The notes under the pieces are model-generated. The model searched no databases. It was not told the DNA's origin and saw only the letters and a program-made list of their open reading frames with translations. Made by a program: the position numbers and the translations under genes. This document shows positions 16,528-26,154 of a DNA stretch of 33,502 bases, one piece after another (the first letter of the stretch is position 1; the number at the start of each line of letters is the position of its first letter). The DNA comes from a bacterium (GTDB lineage Bacteria; Desulfobacterota; S145-22): the NCBI GenBank assembly GCA_026986155.1, contig JALSPC010000126.1, positions 1-33,502 on the forward strand. Reading direction: 5' to 3'.

Positions 16528-17634
16528 ATGCAAATAGGCGTCCCGAAAGAGATAAAATCCGCCGAAAAACGCGTTGCGGCTACCCCAGCCGGTGTTCGCG
16601 CCCTCGTGGCCCACGGGCATAAGGTCTTCGTGGAGAAAGACGCGGGTCTGGGATCGGGTTTCCGCAACGAGGAATACGCCCGGGCCGGGGCCATCATCCT
16701 GGAGAACGCCCAGGACGTCTGGGCGGAGGCCGAGATGATCATGAAGGTCAAGGAACCCATCGGGCCGGAACTGGAATGGATGCGCCCCGGGCAGGTCATC
16801 TTCACCTATCTCCACCTGGCCGCCAACCGGGAACTGACAGAGAAACTCCTCAAGAAGAAGGTTGTGGGTATCGCCTACGAAACCGTTCAGCTGGAAGACG
16901 GGTCGCTTCCCCTCCTCTCTCCCATGAGCGAGGTGGCGGGCAGGCTCTCCGTCCAGATGGGGGCCTACTGCCTCGAGGCCCAGAACGGCGGCATGGGCAT
17001 CCTCCTCTCCGGCATCTCCGGCGTCCGTCCCGCCCGGGTGACCGTCATCGGCGGCGGCGTGGTGGGCTATTCCGCCGCAGTCATCGCCGTGGGGATGGGC
17101 GCGCAGGTCTCCATCCTGGACAATAATCCCCTGCGCCTGCGCTACTTGGAGGACATCTCCGATTTCCGGATGGTTACCATCATGTCTAACCCCGCTAACA
17201 TCGAGGAGGAATGCGTCAACAGCCACCTGGTTATCGGCTCCGTCCTGATTCCCGGCGCGCGGGCTCCGAAACTGATTACCCGGGACATCGTGAAACAGAT
17301 GATGCCGGGTTCCGCCATCGTGGACGTGGCCATCGACCAGGGGGGATGCTGCGAAACTTCCCATCCCACGATCCATGAGGACCCCACCTTCATCGTGGAA
17401 GACGTGGTCCACTACTGCGTGGCCAACATGCCCGGCGCGGTGCCCCGCACCTCTACCATCGCTCTGACCAACGTGACCCTGGCCTACGGCCTGGAGATCG
17501 CCGACAACGGCTACGAGAAGGCCCTGGCGACAGACCCTGCCCTGAGGAAGGGCCTGAACGTGCTCAACGGCCAGGTCTGTTATCCCGCAGTAGCGGAGGC
17601 CTTTGACCTCCCTTGCGTGGACATCACCTTCTGA
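16528..17634 (+). CDS. ald: Alanine dehydrogenase
   Basis: MQIGVPKEIKSAEKRVAATPAGVRALVAHGHKVFVEKDAGLGSGF; GGGVVGYSAAVIAVGMGAQVSILDNN; DQGGCCETSHPTIHEDPTF; SD AAGGAGGA at 16516. Confidence 0.96.
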   Translation: MQIGVPKEIKSAEKRVAATPAGVRALVAHGHKVFVEKDAGLGSGFRNEEYARAGAIILENAQDVWAEAEMIMKVKEPIGPELEWMRPGQVIFTYLHLAANRELTEKLLKKKVVGIAYETVQLEDGSLPLLSPMSEVAGRLSVQMGAYCLEAQNGGMGILLSGISGVRPARVTVIGGGVVGYSAAVIAVGMGAQVSILDNNPLRLRYLEDISDFRMVTIMSNPANIEEECVNSHLVIGSVLIPGARAPKLITRDIVKQMMPGSAIVDVAIDQGGCCETSHPTIHEDPTFIVEDVVHYCVANMPGAVPRTSTIALTNVTLAYGLEIADNGYEKALATDPALRKGLNVLNGQVCYPAVAEAFDLPCVDITF

Positions 17635-17643
17635 CTCCCCGGA

Positions 17644-18813
17644 ATGCAGAGCATGAGACCCGCGTGGATCGAGATTGACTTAAACGCCCTGCGGCACAAC
17701 GTGGCCGCCTTTCGCCGCATCCTCTCTTCCGGCACCCGGATGATGTGCATTATCAAGGCCAACGCCTACGGGCATGGTGCCGTTCCGGTCGCCAGGGTCT
17801 TGCGGCGGGAGGGGATCACCCACTTCGGGGTCGCCCTCCTGGAAGAGGGCCTGGAACTCCGTGAAAGCGGTATCCCCGAGCCCATTCTCCTGCTGGGATA
17901 CACCCCCGAGGAAGACTACGGCCTCGCCATTGAGCACGGGCTGACCCTCACCATCTATACGGAGGCGCAGGCGATCGCCCTGAACCGCGCGGCACAGAGG
18001 GCGGGGAAAAAGGCGCGCGTCCATGTCAAGATCGACACGGGCATGGGGCGAATCGGCTTCCCACCCACGGAGGCCACGCTCCGAATCATTTCCCGCATGT
18101 CTAAACTTCCTCATCTCGCCCTAGAGGGCATCTTCAGCCACCAGGCCTGGGCGGACAACCCCGACGAGACCTTCGCGCGTTCGCAACACGCACGTTTTCA
18201 AAGCTTTCTCGACACACTCGCCAGACGTGGTATCCGTTTCCGCGTGGTTCACCTGGCCAACAGCGCGGCCACCATCAACTTCCCGGAGATGCACTACGAC
18301 CTGGTTCGCGTCGGCATCTCCCTCTACGGCCTCTACCCGGACCCCGTCATGGCGGAAAACCCGAAAATCGGTCTGAGGCCCCTCATGTCGGTCAGGGCGC
18401 GGCTTTCCTACGTGAAGGAGGTGCCGGAAGGCACCCCCCTCAGCTACGGGTGCACCTTCACCACGCCCCGGCCCTCCGTAATCGGGACCGTCCCCATGGG
18501 CTACGCCGACGGGATCCCCCGCCTTTTGTCCAACCGCGGGGAGGTTCTCGTGCACGGCCGGCGCTGTCCCATCGTGGGGCGGGTCTGCATGGACCAGTTC
18601 ATGGTGGATCTGACCGACTTGCCCGAAAGCCCCGTCATGGGAGACGAATTAATCTTCCTGGGCAGGCAGGGAGAGGAAGAAATCACCGCCGATGACATTG
18701 CCGAAAAGGCGGAGACCATCAACTACGAGATCGTCACGCGCATGTCCACCCGCCTGCCGAGGGTCTACCTGGACGGGAAAGCCTCACCGACGGCGATACC
18801 GGGATCCGCGTGA
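17644..18813 (+). CDS. alr: Alanine racemase
   Basis: PLP lysine motif MMCIIKANAYGHGAVPVARVL; KIDTGMGRIGF; VGRVCMDQFMVDLT. Confidence 0.95.
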   Translation: MQSMRPAWIEIDLNALRHNVAAFRRILSSGTRMMCIIKANAYGHGAVPVARVLRREGITHFGVALLEEGLELRESGIPEPILLLGYTPEEDYGLAIEHGLTLTIYTEAQAIALNRAAQRAGKKARVHVKIDTGMGRIGFPPTEATLRIISRMSKLPHLALEGIFSHQAWADNPDETFARSQHARFQSFLDTLARRGIRFRVVHLANSAATINFPEMHYDLVRVGISLYGLYPDPVMAENPKIGLRPLMSVRARLSYVKEVPEGTPLSYGCTFTTPRPSVIGTVPMGYADGIPRLLSNRGEVLVHGRRCPIVGRVCMDQFMVDLTDLPESPVMGDELIFLGRQGEEEITADDIAEKAETINYEIVTRMSTRLPRVYLDGKASPTAIPGSA

Positions 18814-18875
18814 ACGTATTGACAGGAACCGTAAAGTCTCATAGTTTTGGATAAATATCTCAAGGAGTCTCAACC

Positions 18876-19319
18876 GTGAAGATGGATGACACAAACCTCG
18901 CCATCATTCGCCACCTGCGGGACGGACGGAAGTCGTTCCGGCAGATTGCCAAGGCCCTCGGGGTCTCGGAAAACACGGTGCGCGGCCGCGTCAATCACCT
19001 CATCGCCGAGGGGGTCCTGGATATCACGGGACTCGTCAACCCGGAGGCGATCCCCGATCACCGGACGGCCATCATCGGCGTGAAACTGAGCACCATGAAC
19101 CTCATCAGCAAGGCGGAGGAATTCAGCAAGCTGAAGGGGGTGATCTCCGCTTGCGTGGTCACGGGGCGGTTCGACATCATCGTCACCGTCTTGTTCAACG
19201 AGGAATTTCGCCTCCTCGACTTCATCTCGGAAGAGGTTTCGAAGATCACGGAGGTCCAGTCGGTGGAGACCTTCGTGGTCTACAAGGGTTACAACCACAT
19301 GGTCCCTTACCTTCTGTAA
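18876..19319 (+). CDS. Lrp/AsnC-family transcriptional regulator
   Basis: N-terminal HTH (IIRHLRDGRKSFRQIAKALGVSENTVRGRVNHLIAEGVLDI) and RAM domain (GVISACVVTGRFDIIVTVLF); SD AAGGAG. Confidence 0.93.
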   Translation: MKMDDTNLAIIRHLRDGRKSFRQIAKALGVSENTVRGRVNHLIAEGVLDITGLVNPEAIPDHRTAIIGVKLSTMNLISKAEEFSKLKGVISACVVTGRFDIIVTVLFNEEFRLLDFISEEVSKITEVQSVETFVVYKGYNHMVPYLL

Positions 19320-19369
19320 TGGAAAGAATATAAGGTTATTTACTTTTCAAAAACGGCGGACCCGCGCCC

Positions 19370-20083
19370 TCATCCCCCCAGGTAGGCCTTTTTGACCTCC
19401 GGGTCATTGAGGAGGTCCTTCGATTTCCCTTGGATGACCAGGTTTCCCGTCTCGAGAACGTAACCCCTCTGCGCAAACTTCAGGGCCAGGCGGGCGTTCT
19501 GCTCCACGAGGAGGATGGTGGTTCCCTCCCGGCTGATCTCGGCCAGGGAATCAAACATGCTCAACATCAGCTTCGGCGCCAGCCCCATGGAGGGTTCGTC
19601 CAGGAGCATGACCTTCTTGGCGCTCATGTAGGCGCGCGCCACGGCCAGCATCTGCTGCTCGCCGCCGCTCAAGGTTCCAGCCTCCTGGTTCTTGCGTTCC
19701 TCCAGGCGCGGGAAGATGGAGAACATGCGTTTCATGTCCTTTTTTATCTGGTCGGTATCCTTCCGGGCGAAGGTGGCGAGCTTGAGGTTTTCCATGACGG
19801 TGAGGTTTCCGAAGAGCCGCCGACCCTCGGGGACGTGAGAAATCCCCAGTTCGCTGACCACCTTTTCGGGCTTGTATTTGAGCATATCCTTGCCCATGAA
19901 GGTCATCTGGGTTCCCTCTTCCACCTCCACCATCCGGGAAATGGCGCGGAGGGTGGTGCTCTTCCCCGCCCCGTTGGCCCCGATGATGCAGACGATTTCC
20001 CCCTCATCCACCTGGAAGTCTATGCCGTGGAGGGCCTTGATATTCCCGTATGAAACCCGAAGATTCTTCACCTCCAGCAGCAT
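19370..20083 (-). CDS. livF: Branched-chain amino acid ABC transporter ATP-binding protein LivF
   Basis: Walker A GANGAGKSTTLRA, signature LSGGEQQMLAVARA, Walker B KVMLLDEPSMGLAPKL. Confidence 0.95.
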   Translation of the reverse strand: MLLEVKNLRVSYGNIKALHGIDFQVDEGEIVCIIGANGAGKSTTLRAISRMVEVEEGTQMTFMGKDMLKYKPEKVVSELGISHVPEGRRLFGNLTVMENLKLATFARKDTDQIKKDMKRMFSIFPRLEERKNQEAGTLSGGEQQMLAVARAYMSAKKVMLLDEPSMGLAPKLMLSMFDSLAEISREGTTILLVEQNARLALKFAQRGYVLETGNLVIQGKSKDLLNDPEVKKAYLGG

Positions 20084-20853
20084 TATTCCACCTCCTCCTT
20101 TCCAAGGTAGGCCTCGATGACCTTTGGGTTTCGCTGAATCTGCTCCGGGGTTCCTTCCGCGATGACCTCCCCGAAATTCAGGGTCTGGATCTGCTCGCAG
20201 AGTTCCATGACCACTTTCATCCGGTGCTCAATGAGGAAAATGGCCGGGCCGAATTCCTTGTGGATGGTCCGGAAGACCTCCATCATCCCCACCAGCTCCT
20301 CCGGGGTCATCCCCACGGTCGGTTCGTCCAGAAAGAGGATCTTCGGCTTGACGGCCAGCGCCCTGGCCATCTCCACCTTCCGCTGGACCCCGTAGGGAAG
20401 ATTAAGGACGTTCTGGTCGGCGAACTGGGCCACGCCCAGCAGCTCCAGGAGCTCCATGGAATGTTCCTCGATCTCCCCCTCCTCCCGGTAGCGTTTCGCC
20501 GTGCCGAAGAAGGCACCGACCAACCCATAGGTCAGTTTCGAATAGTGGGCCATCTTGACGTGTTCCAGCACCGTCATGTGCCGCCAGAGCCTCATGTTCT
20601 GGAAGGTGCGCCCCAGGCCCCGGGAGGCGATCTCGTGGGGCTGGAGCCCAACGATGCTCTTGCCCTCCAGGAGGATCTCCCCTTCCGTCGGAGTGTAAAC
20701 GCCCGTAATGAGGTTGAAGATGGTCGTTTTTCCCGCCCCGTTCGGCCCGATCAATCCATGAATCTCCCCCGGCTCTATAACCAGGTTGTAGTTGTGGACC
20801 GCCCGCAAACCGGAGAAAAAATGGGTCATGTTCTTAACCTGAAGCAACGGCAT
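20083..20853 (-). CDS. livG: Branched-chain amino acid ABC transporter ATP-binding protein LivG
   Basis: Walker A GPNGAGKTTIFNLITG; Walker B PKILFLDEPTVGMTPEE; NLPYGVQRKVEMARAL. Confidence 0.95.
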   Translation of the reverse strand: MPLLQVKNMTHFFSGLRAVHNYNLVIEPGEIHGLIGPNGAGKTTIFNLITGVYTPTEGEILLEGKSIVGLQPHEIASRGLGRTFQNMRLWRHMTVLEHVKMAHYSKLTYGLVGAFFGTAKRYREEGEIEEHSMELLELLGVAQFADQNVLNLPYGVQRKVEMARALAVKPKILFLDEPTVGMTPEELVGMMEVFRTIHKEFGPAIFLIEHRMKVVMELCEQIQTLNFGEVIAEGTPEQIQRNPKVIEAYLGKEEVE

Positions 20854-20857
20854 CGTC

Positions 20858-22159
20858 TTACACCCTTTCCTTCATTTTCAGTTTCGGCTTCAAGATCTCC
20901 CGTATGTCGAAGTGCTTGAAGGCAATCAGTCCCGTCGGGCGGAAGATCATGACAAGAATGAGCAGGACCGGGATGATAATCCACTTAAAGATCTCCAGGG
21001 GCCGCAACATCTCGCTCAAGAGATTGAATCCCACAGCCCCGACAATGGAGCCAATCACGGAATTCAACCCTCCGAAATAGACCATAGCCAGGACTTCCGC
21101 CAGTTTTTTCAGGCCGAAGGTCCCGGGATTCACGTAGCGCAGGACGTGGGCGAACAAGCCGCCGGCGATTCCCGCCCAGAAGGCACCGAACATAAAGGCG
21201 ATCATCTTGGTCTTTCGAGTGTTGACCGTCATGGCCTCCGCCGCGGCCTCTTCATCCCTGACCGCGTTCAACGCCTTTCCCATGGTGGATTCGACAAAAT
21301 TATTGATGGTCCAGACACACAGGACCGCCCAGATAAAGACGGCCGGCAGGGTCGCCCAGTCCGGCTGCCCTCCCAGACCGCGGGGACCGCCGAAGACTTC
21401 CAGGTTCTCAAATCCGCTCTTGACGATGAACATGAAGGCGAGGGAGATAATCGCCAGGTAATCGCCCCGGGTACGAAACGAGGGGATCGCCACGACAAGG
21501 GCCCCGATTGCGGCAATGGCACCCCCAAGAATTAATCCAAGGGGGAAAACAATCTGGCCCATCCACGAGGGAATGGTTGAAATGAGGGCGTGCCCGAGGA
21601 TGCGGTCGTTCATGAAGAGCCCCACCGTGAAGATGGAGGCCGTGTAGGCCCCCAAGGCCATGAATCCCGGGTGGGAACAGGAGAATTCCCCCATGTAGCC
21701 ATTGATGACATTGAGGCTCAGGGTCAGCATGATGGCAATCAGGGACAGCTTGAGGAGCAACAGCCGATAGTCGCTCATGTCGGCCCAGAGGTCGAGGATA
21801 TAGTAAAGCAAAATCAGGTGGAGAATCGCGGACATCCAGAGGGGTAGCTTCTCGAGGAGAACCGCCAGCCAGTTCATCGCCTTTGAGGTGATCCTCGCGA
21901 TGATGGTCACCGGCAGAACGTAGATCATAAAGACGTAGGCGAACGCCCCGGGAATCGCCGCCGGTTTCTTCAACATAATGACCACGCCAAACAACACCGG
22001 GATCCGGTCAAGGCCCAGCATGTCCGCGAGGGATTCTCCAAAATAATACTCGATGATGACCGCCACGAAGGCGCCCAGCAACCACCCAAGGGCGGGGATA
22101 CCGGAAAACCATTTCCGGATCGTCGAAAACCGCTTGCCGTTCCTTTCTTTCATTCCCAT
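20858..22159 (-). CDS. livM: Branched-chain amino acid ABC transporter permease LivM
   Basis: LSLNVINGYMGEFSCSHPGFMALGAYTASI; TRGDYLAIISLAFMFI; YFGGLNSVIGSIVGAV; extended N-terminus. Confidence 0.93.
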   Translation of the reverse strand: MGMKERNGKRFSTIRKWFSGIPALGWLLGAFVAVIIEYYFGESLADMLGLDRIPVLFGVVIMLKKPAAIPGAFAYVFMIYVLPVTIIARITSKAMNWLAVLLEKLPLWMSAILHLILLYYILDLWADMSDYRLLLLKLSLIAIMLTLSLNVINGYMGEFSCSHPGFMALGAYTASIFTVGLFMNDRILGHALISTIPSWMGQIVFPLGLILGGAIAAIGALVVAIPSFRTRGDYLAIISLAFMFIVKSGFENLEVFGGPRGLGGQPDWATLPAVFIWAVLCVWTINNFVESTMGKALNAVRDEEAAAEAMTVNTRKTKMIAFMFGAFWAGIAGGLFAHVLRYVNPGTFGLKKLAEVLAMVYFGGLNSVIGSIVGAVGFNLLSEMLRPLEIFKWIIIPVLLILVMIFRPTGLIAFKHFDIREILKPKLKMKERV

Positions 22160-22227
22160 TCCTCGTTTCTCAATTTTTTCGGCTTGCTACTTCCATGCGC
22201 ATGATCGCGGGACATGTCTTTACCCCA

Positions 22228-23151
22228 CTACAGCCGTAATTTGGCGCTGTAGGGTTTTCCGAAAAATCCATACGGCCTGAACGTCAGGATGACGAGGACG
22301 ATGGAAAAGGCGATAAGATCCCGCAGGGTCGAGGGAAAGATCATGGTCACGAAGATCTCAATGAATCCCAGCAGGAATCCCGCCAGGGCCGCCCCCATGA
22401 TGGACCCGCGCCCCCCGAGGATCGCGGCGACGAACGCCTTCCATCCGATGAGGATCCCCATGTAGGGATCCAGGACGGGATACGCGATGCCGTAGAGAAC
22501 GCCTCCAGCCGCGGCCAGGGCTGAACCGATGGCAAAGGTCAGCGGCGCGATGACATCGATGGAAACCCCCATCAAGGGCACCACCACGAAGTCGTACGAC
22601 ATGGCCCGCATGGCCATGCCCCACTTGGTCTTGCGGACGAACTGGTCCAGGGCCAGCATCAACCCGAGAGAGACGAGGACCACCAGGATCTTCTTGTTGG
22701 TCACGAAGACCCCACCCATCTCGTAGGTTTTCGTCATGATGAGGGAAGGGAAGCCCAGGCGCCGGGCACCCAGAAGGGCCAGGTTTCCCGTTTCGAGGAT
22801 GATGCCGATCATGAGTCCGGTAATCGCCGCCGAGGCCCTCGGCGCGTTTCTCAAGGGCCGATACCCGATCCGCTCCACGAGGATGCCGAGGAAAGAAGTG
22901 AGGAACATGGATATGATGATGGTCAAAACCAGGATCAGCCAGTGCGGCAGGGAAAAGAACCCGGAGGTGACCAGGTAGAGCAATCCGGTGGCCACGCCGA
23001 ACCCTATGTAGGATCCGGCCATAAAGATATCGCCATGGGCGAAGTTGAAGAGCATCAGGATACTGTAAACCATGGCGTATCCAAGGGCGATGAGGGCGTA
23101 AAAACTGCCCCATTGCAGGGCGTTGATTACATTCTGGAAAAAGTATGTCAT
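22228..23151 (-). CDS. livH: Branched-chain amino acid ABC transporter permease LivH
   Basis: NVINALQWGSFYALIALGYAMVYSILMLFNFAHGDIFMAGSYIGF; GWKAFVAAILGGRGSIMGAALAGFLLG. Confidence 0.95.
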   Translation of the reverse strand: MTYFFQNVINALQWGSFYALIALGYAMVYSILMLFNFAHGDIFMAGSYIGFGVATGLLYLVTSGFFSLPHWLILVLTIIISMFLTSFLGILVERIGYRPLRNAPRASAAITGLMIGIILETGNLALLGARRLGFPSLIMTKTYEMGGVFVTNKKILVVLVSLGLMLALDQFVRKTKWGMAMRAMSYDFVVVPLMGVSIDVIAPLTFAIGSALAAAGGVLYGIAYPVLDPYMGILIGWKAFVAAILGGRGSIMGAALAGFLLGFIEIFVTMIFPSTLRDLIAFSIVLVILTFRPYGFFGKPYSAKLRL

Positions 23152-23227
23152 TGCTTCCGCTCCTCGTTCACTACGATCAAAAACCCGCTTTTATTTAGTT
23201 TGATGACGTAAAAAAGCCAGGGAAATC

Positions 23228-23254
23228 TCTCCCCGGGGTCGCCCCCCGGGGAGA
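23228..23254 (-). terminator. Intergenic hairpin between livK and livH (candidate attenuator / mRNA-stabilizing structure)
   Basis: TCTCCCCGGGG (23228-23238) / CCCCGGGGAGA (23244-23254), 11-bp perfect stem with 5-nt loop; on the minus strand a TTTTTT run lies only further downstream. Confidence 0.6.
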
Positions 23255-23267
23255 AACAGGCACAACC

Positions 23268-24449
23268 TTACGGGCAAACAGACTTATAGAACCTGTATTC
23301 GCCCTTGTCGCTGATCTTGACAATGACGGCGCACTTGATGGGGTCGCCCTCCTCCGTGAAGGTCATCTTCCCGGTGATTCCCTGGAAGTTCTTGATCTTG
23401 GCCATGGCGTCACGAACGGCCTTGCGGTCGACCTTGATCTTTCCGGTCAGTTTCCCACAGGACTCGATGGCCTTCTGGATGATGTGGAGCGAATCCCAGG
23501 TCAGGGCCGCCACGTCATCCGGCACGTAGCCGTATTTCGCCTTGTAGCGGTCAATGAAGGCCTTGGTGGCACCCTTGGCGCCCGCCGCGGCATAGTGCGT
23601 GCAGAAGAAGCAGCCGTAGCAGTCCTTCCCGCAAAGCTTGACAGTCTCGGGAGATCCCCAGCTGTCGCTACCCACGATGGGTTTCTTCCAGCCAAGGGCG
23701 TGGGCCTGCTGGACAATCAAAGGAACCTCGTTATAATACTGGGGTAAAAAGAGGAACTGCGCGCCCGACTTGATGATCTTGGACAGCTGGGAGCTGAAGT
23801 CCGTGTCCTTCGTGGTGAAGCTCTCGTAGGCCACGACGGAACCGGCACCATGGAGCTTTTCCCAGGCCTTCTTGAAGAACTCGGCCAGGCCCTTGGGATA
23901 ATCACTGGCCACGTCGTAGAGCACCGCCGCCTTCTTGAACCCGAACTCCTGAGTCACGAAGTTCGCCATCACGGGTCCCTGGAAAGAGTCGAGGAAACAC
24001 CCGCGGAAGACGTAGGGACGATCCTTTGTCGTGGCGGGATTGGTGGACCACGGGCTGATCATGGGGCACTTATAGTTGTTGCAGACTTCCCCGGCGGGAA
24101 CGGCCTGCTTGGAAGACTGGGGTCCCACGATGGCCAGGACACCGTCTTCGGTAATCAGCTTGGTGGCCACAGAGACAGCGGAATCCGCCTTGGACTCGTT
24201 GTCCTCGATGACCAGCTTCACCTTGTAGGTCTTGCCTCCTACCTTGAGCCCGCCGGCCTTGTTGAGGTCTTCCAGCCACATCTGCCCCGCGTATTTGCTA
24301 CTTTCGCCGACCTTGGGGATGTCGCCCGTCAGGGGGATATTCATCCCGATGAAGATGGTTTTCGCCTGGACGGCGGGGGCATGGGTAAACCCGATCCCAA
24401 CCATCAGCAGGGCCAGCACAAACGTTACAGCCAAAAATCCCTTCTTCAT
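23268..24449 (-). CDS. livK: Branched-chain amino acid ABC transporter substrate-binding protein (LivK-type)
   Basis: Signal peptide; IFIGMNIPLTGDIPKVGESSKYAGQMWLEDLNKAGGLKVGGKTYKVKLVIEDNESKADSAVSVATKLI; VAIVGPQSSKQAVPAGEV-type ligand-binding region. Confidence 0.93.
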   Translation of the reverse strand: MKKGFLAVTFVLALLMVGIGFTHAPAVQAKTIFIGMNIPLTGDIPKVGESSKYAGQMWLEDLNKAGGLKVGGKTYKVKLVIEDNESKADSAVSVATKLITEDGVLAIVGPQSSKQAVPAGEVCNNYKCPMISPWSTNPATTKDRPYVFRGCFLDSFQGPVMANFVTQEFGFKKAAVLYDVASDYPKGLAEFFKKAWEKLHGAGSVVAYESFTTKDTDFSSQLSKIIKSGAQFLFLPQYYNEVPLIVQQAHALGWKKPIVGSDSWGSPETVKLCGKDCYGCFFCTHYAAAGAKGATKAFIDRYKAKYGYVPDDVAALTWDSLHIIQKAIESCGKLTGKIKVDRKAVRDAMAKIKNFQGITGKMTFTEEGDPIKCAVIVKISDKGEYRFYKSVCP

Positions 24450-24487
24450 AAAAACCCTCCTTTAAAAAAGTTTTTGATTAGGCAGAA

Positions 24488-24517
24488 AACATATCCTTAT
24501 CCAAGCCCACTTGTCAA
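24488..24517 (-). promoter_or_regulatory. Putative promoter of the liv operon
   Basis: Minus strand TTGACA (24512-24517), 18-nt spacer, TATGTT (24488-24493); -35 lies within palindrome ACTTG-A-CAAGT. Confidence 0.45.
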
Positions 24518-24555
24518 GTTGGGTTTCTCCATCCAAAATCCCGCGGTCAAGGGTG

Positions 24556-26022
24556 TTACCCATGGATCCCCCGATCGAGCGCCTTGTAGGCCGCCTCCTG
24601 CATCACTTCCGAAAGGGTGGGGTGGGGGTGAATCGACCTGGCAATGTCCGAAACGGAACACTCCGTTTGAACGGCCAGGACCCCCTCGGTGATGAGGTCG
24701 GTCACGCGGGGGCCGATCATGTGAACCCCCAGGACACGGCCGGTGCCCCTTTCCGAGACGATCTTGACCTGGCCGGCGATCTCGCCGATGACCTGGGATT
24801 TCCCGATGTTCCGGAAGAGAAAGGTATCGGAACGAACCTCCCATCCATCCTCACTCGCCTGTTTTTCCGTCAATCCCACCCCTGCCACCTCGGGAGTGGT
24901 GAAGATGGCACCCGGCACGGCCCCGTAATCCATCACCTCCGAACCGCCCAGGGCGTTTTGAGCCGCCACGATTCCTTCGTGGGAGGCCACGTGGGCCAGC
25001 ATGACCCTTTCTGGGCCCAGGACATCCCCGATGGCGTAGACGCCCGCCGCGCTGGACTCCATCCGGTCGTTCACACGGATCCAGCCCTTTCCGTCCGTCT
25101 CCACCCCGAGGGCGGCAAGCCCGAGTCCTTTCGTGTTGGGAACTCTCCCCACGCAGACAAGGAGCTTCTCCGCTGTCAGGACCGAATCGGCGGGGGCTTT
25201 GCCCGCGTCCGGCACGAAGGGTGACGGTCCCAGTTGAACGGCAAGCCCGCCGTCCGCCTCTTCCACCCGTGCCACCACCCGGCGGGCGATAAACCGTATC
25301 TTCCGCTTCTTCATCTCACGAAGCAGGATCTTGGAAGAATCCTCATCCACGGAGGGCAGCGGCAGGGGACGCGCCAGGGCTTCCACCACCGTCACCGCCG
25401 TTCCGAAGGACGAAAAGATACAGGCGAATTCGCAGCCGATGACTCCCCCGCCCACGATGACGAGCGACCGGGGAATCTCCTTAAGAGAGAGGGCGTCGTC
25501 ACTGGAAAGGATCCGCCGCCCGTCGAAGGGAAACGCGGAAATTTGAAGGGGCCGCGACCCCGTGGCGATAATCAGGCGGTCCCAGGAAAGGGTCTCCTCT
25601 CCCTCCGGGCTCCGAACGACGAGCACCCTGCCTTCTTCAATGCGGGCTTCTCCCTGAACGAGGCGGACCTTGTTTTTCTTCAAGAGCCCCGCGATCCCCC
25701 GCCGCTGGGACTCGAGGATCCGTTCCTTGCGTTCCTGCAGGGCCGCGGGGTCGAGACGAGCCTCCCCCTCGACAACGAGGCCAAAAGACCCGGCATTACG
25801 GACAGCTTCCAGGTGTTCCGCCGCCGTTTTCATGATTTTTGAGGGGATACATCCCCGGTTCAGGCATGTGCCGCCTAACCTCGCGCGTTCAACGAGGGTT
25901 ACAGCCGCCCCCAGGCCAGCCGCCCGAATCGCGGCCACGTATCCGCCGGGGCCTCCTCCGAGAATGACAAGTCTTGCCGCCACGCGCCTCCTTTTGCCAA
26001 AACATTCAGGTAAATCTCTCAA
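24556..26022 (-). CDS. lpdA: Dihydrolipoyl dehydrogenase
   Basis: ARLVILGGGPGGYVAAIRAAGLGAAVTLVERARLGGTCLNRGCIPSKIMKTAAE (redox CxxxxC); HPHPTLSEVMQEAAYKALD; true start may be internal near VAARLVILGGG. Confidence 0.95.
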   Translation of the reverse strand: MRDLPECFGKRRRVAARLVILGGGPGGYVAAIRAAGLGAAVTLVERARLGGTCLNRGCIPSKIMKTAAEHLEAVRNAGSFGLVVEGEARLDPAALQERKERILESQRRGIAGLLKKNKVRLVQGEARIEEGRVLVVRSPEGEETLSWDRLIIATGSRPLQISAFPFDGRRILSSDDALSLKEIPRSLVIVGGGVIGCEFACIFSSFGTAVTVVEALARPLPLPSVDEDSSKILLREMKKRKIRFIARRVVARVEEADGGLAVQLGPSPFVPDAGKAPADSVLTAEKLLVCVGRVPNTKGLGLAALGVETDGKGWIRVNDRMESSAAGVYAIGDVLGPERVMLAHVASHEGIVAAQNALGGSEVMDYGAVPGAIFTTPEVAGVGLTEKQASEDGWEVRSDTFLFRNIGKSQVIGEIAGQVKIVSERGTGRVLGVHMIGPRVTDLITEGVLAVQTECSVSDIARSIHPHPTLSEVMQEAAYKALDRGIHG

Positions 26023-26154
26023 CGAGACGTGAGATTATATTGCATATTTCTTCAATTATGTCAATATGAATTTAGCAAATAAACCGGATTTATTTTTAAA
26101 CTTGACATTTTCGTCAAAAAAGGTTAGTAAATCCGAAAAGAAACGCACAAAACA

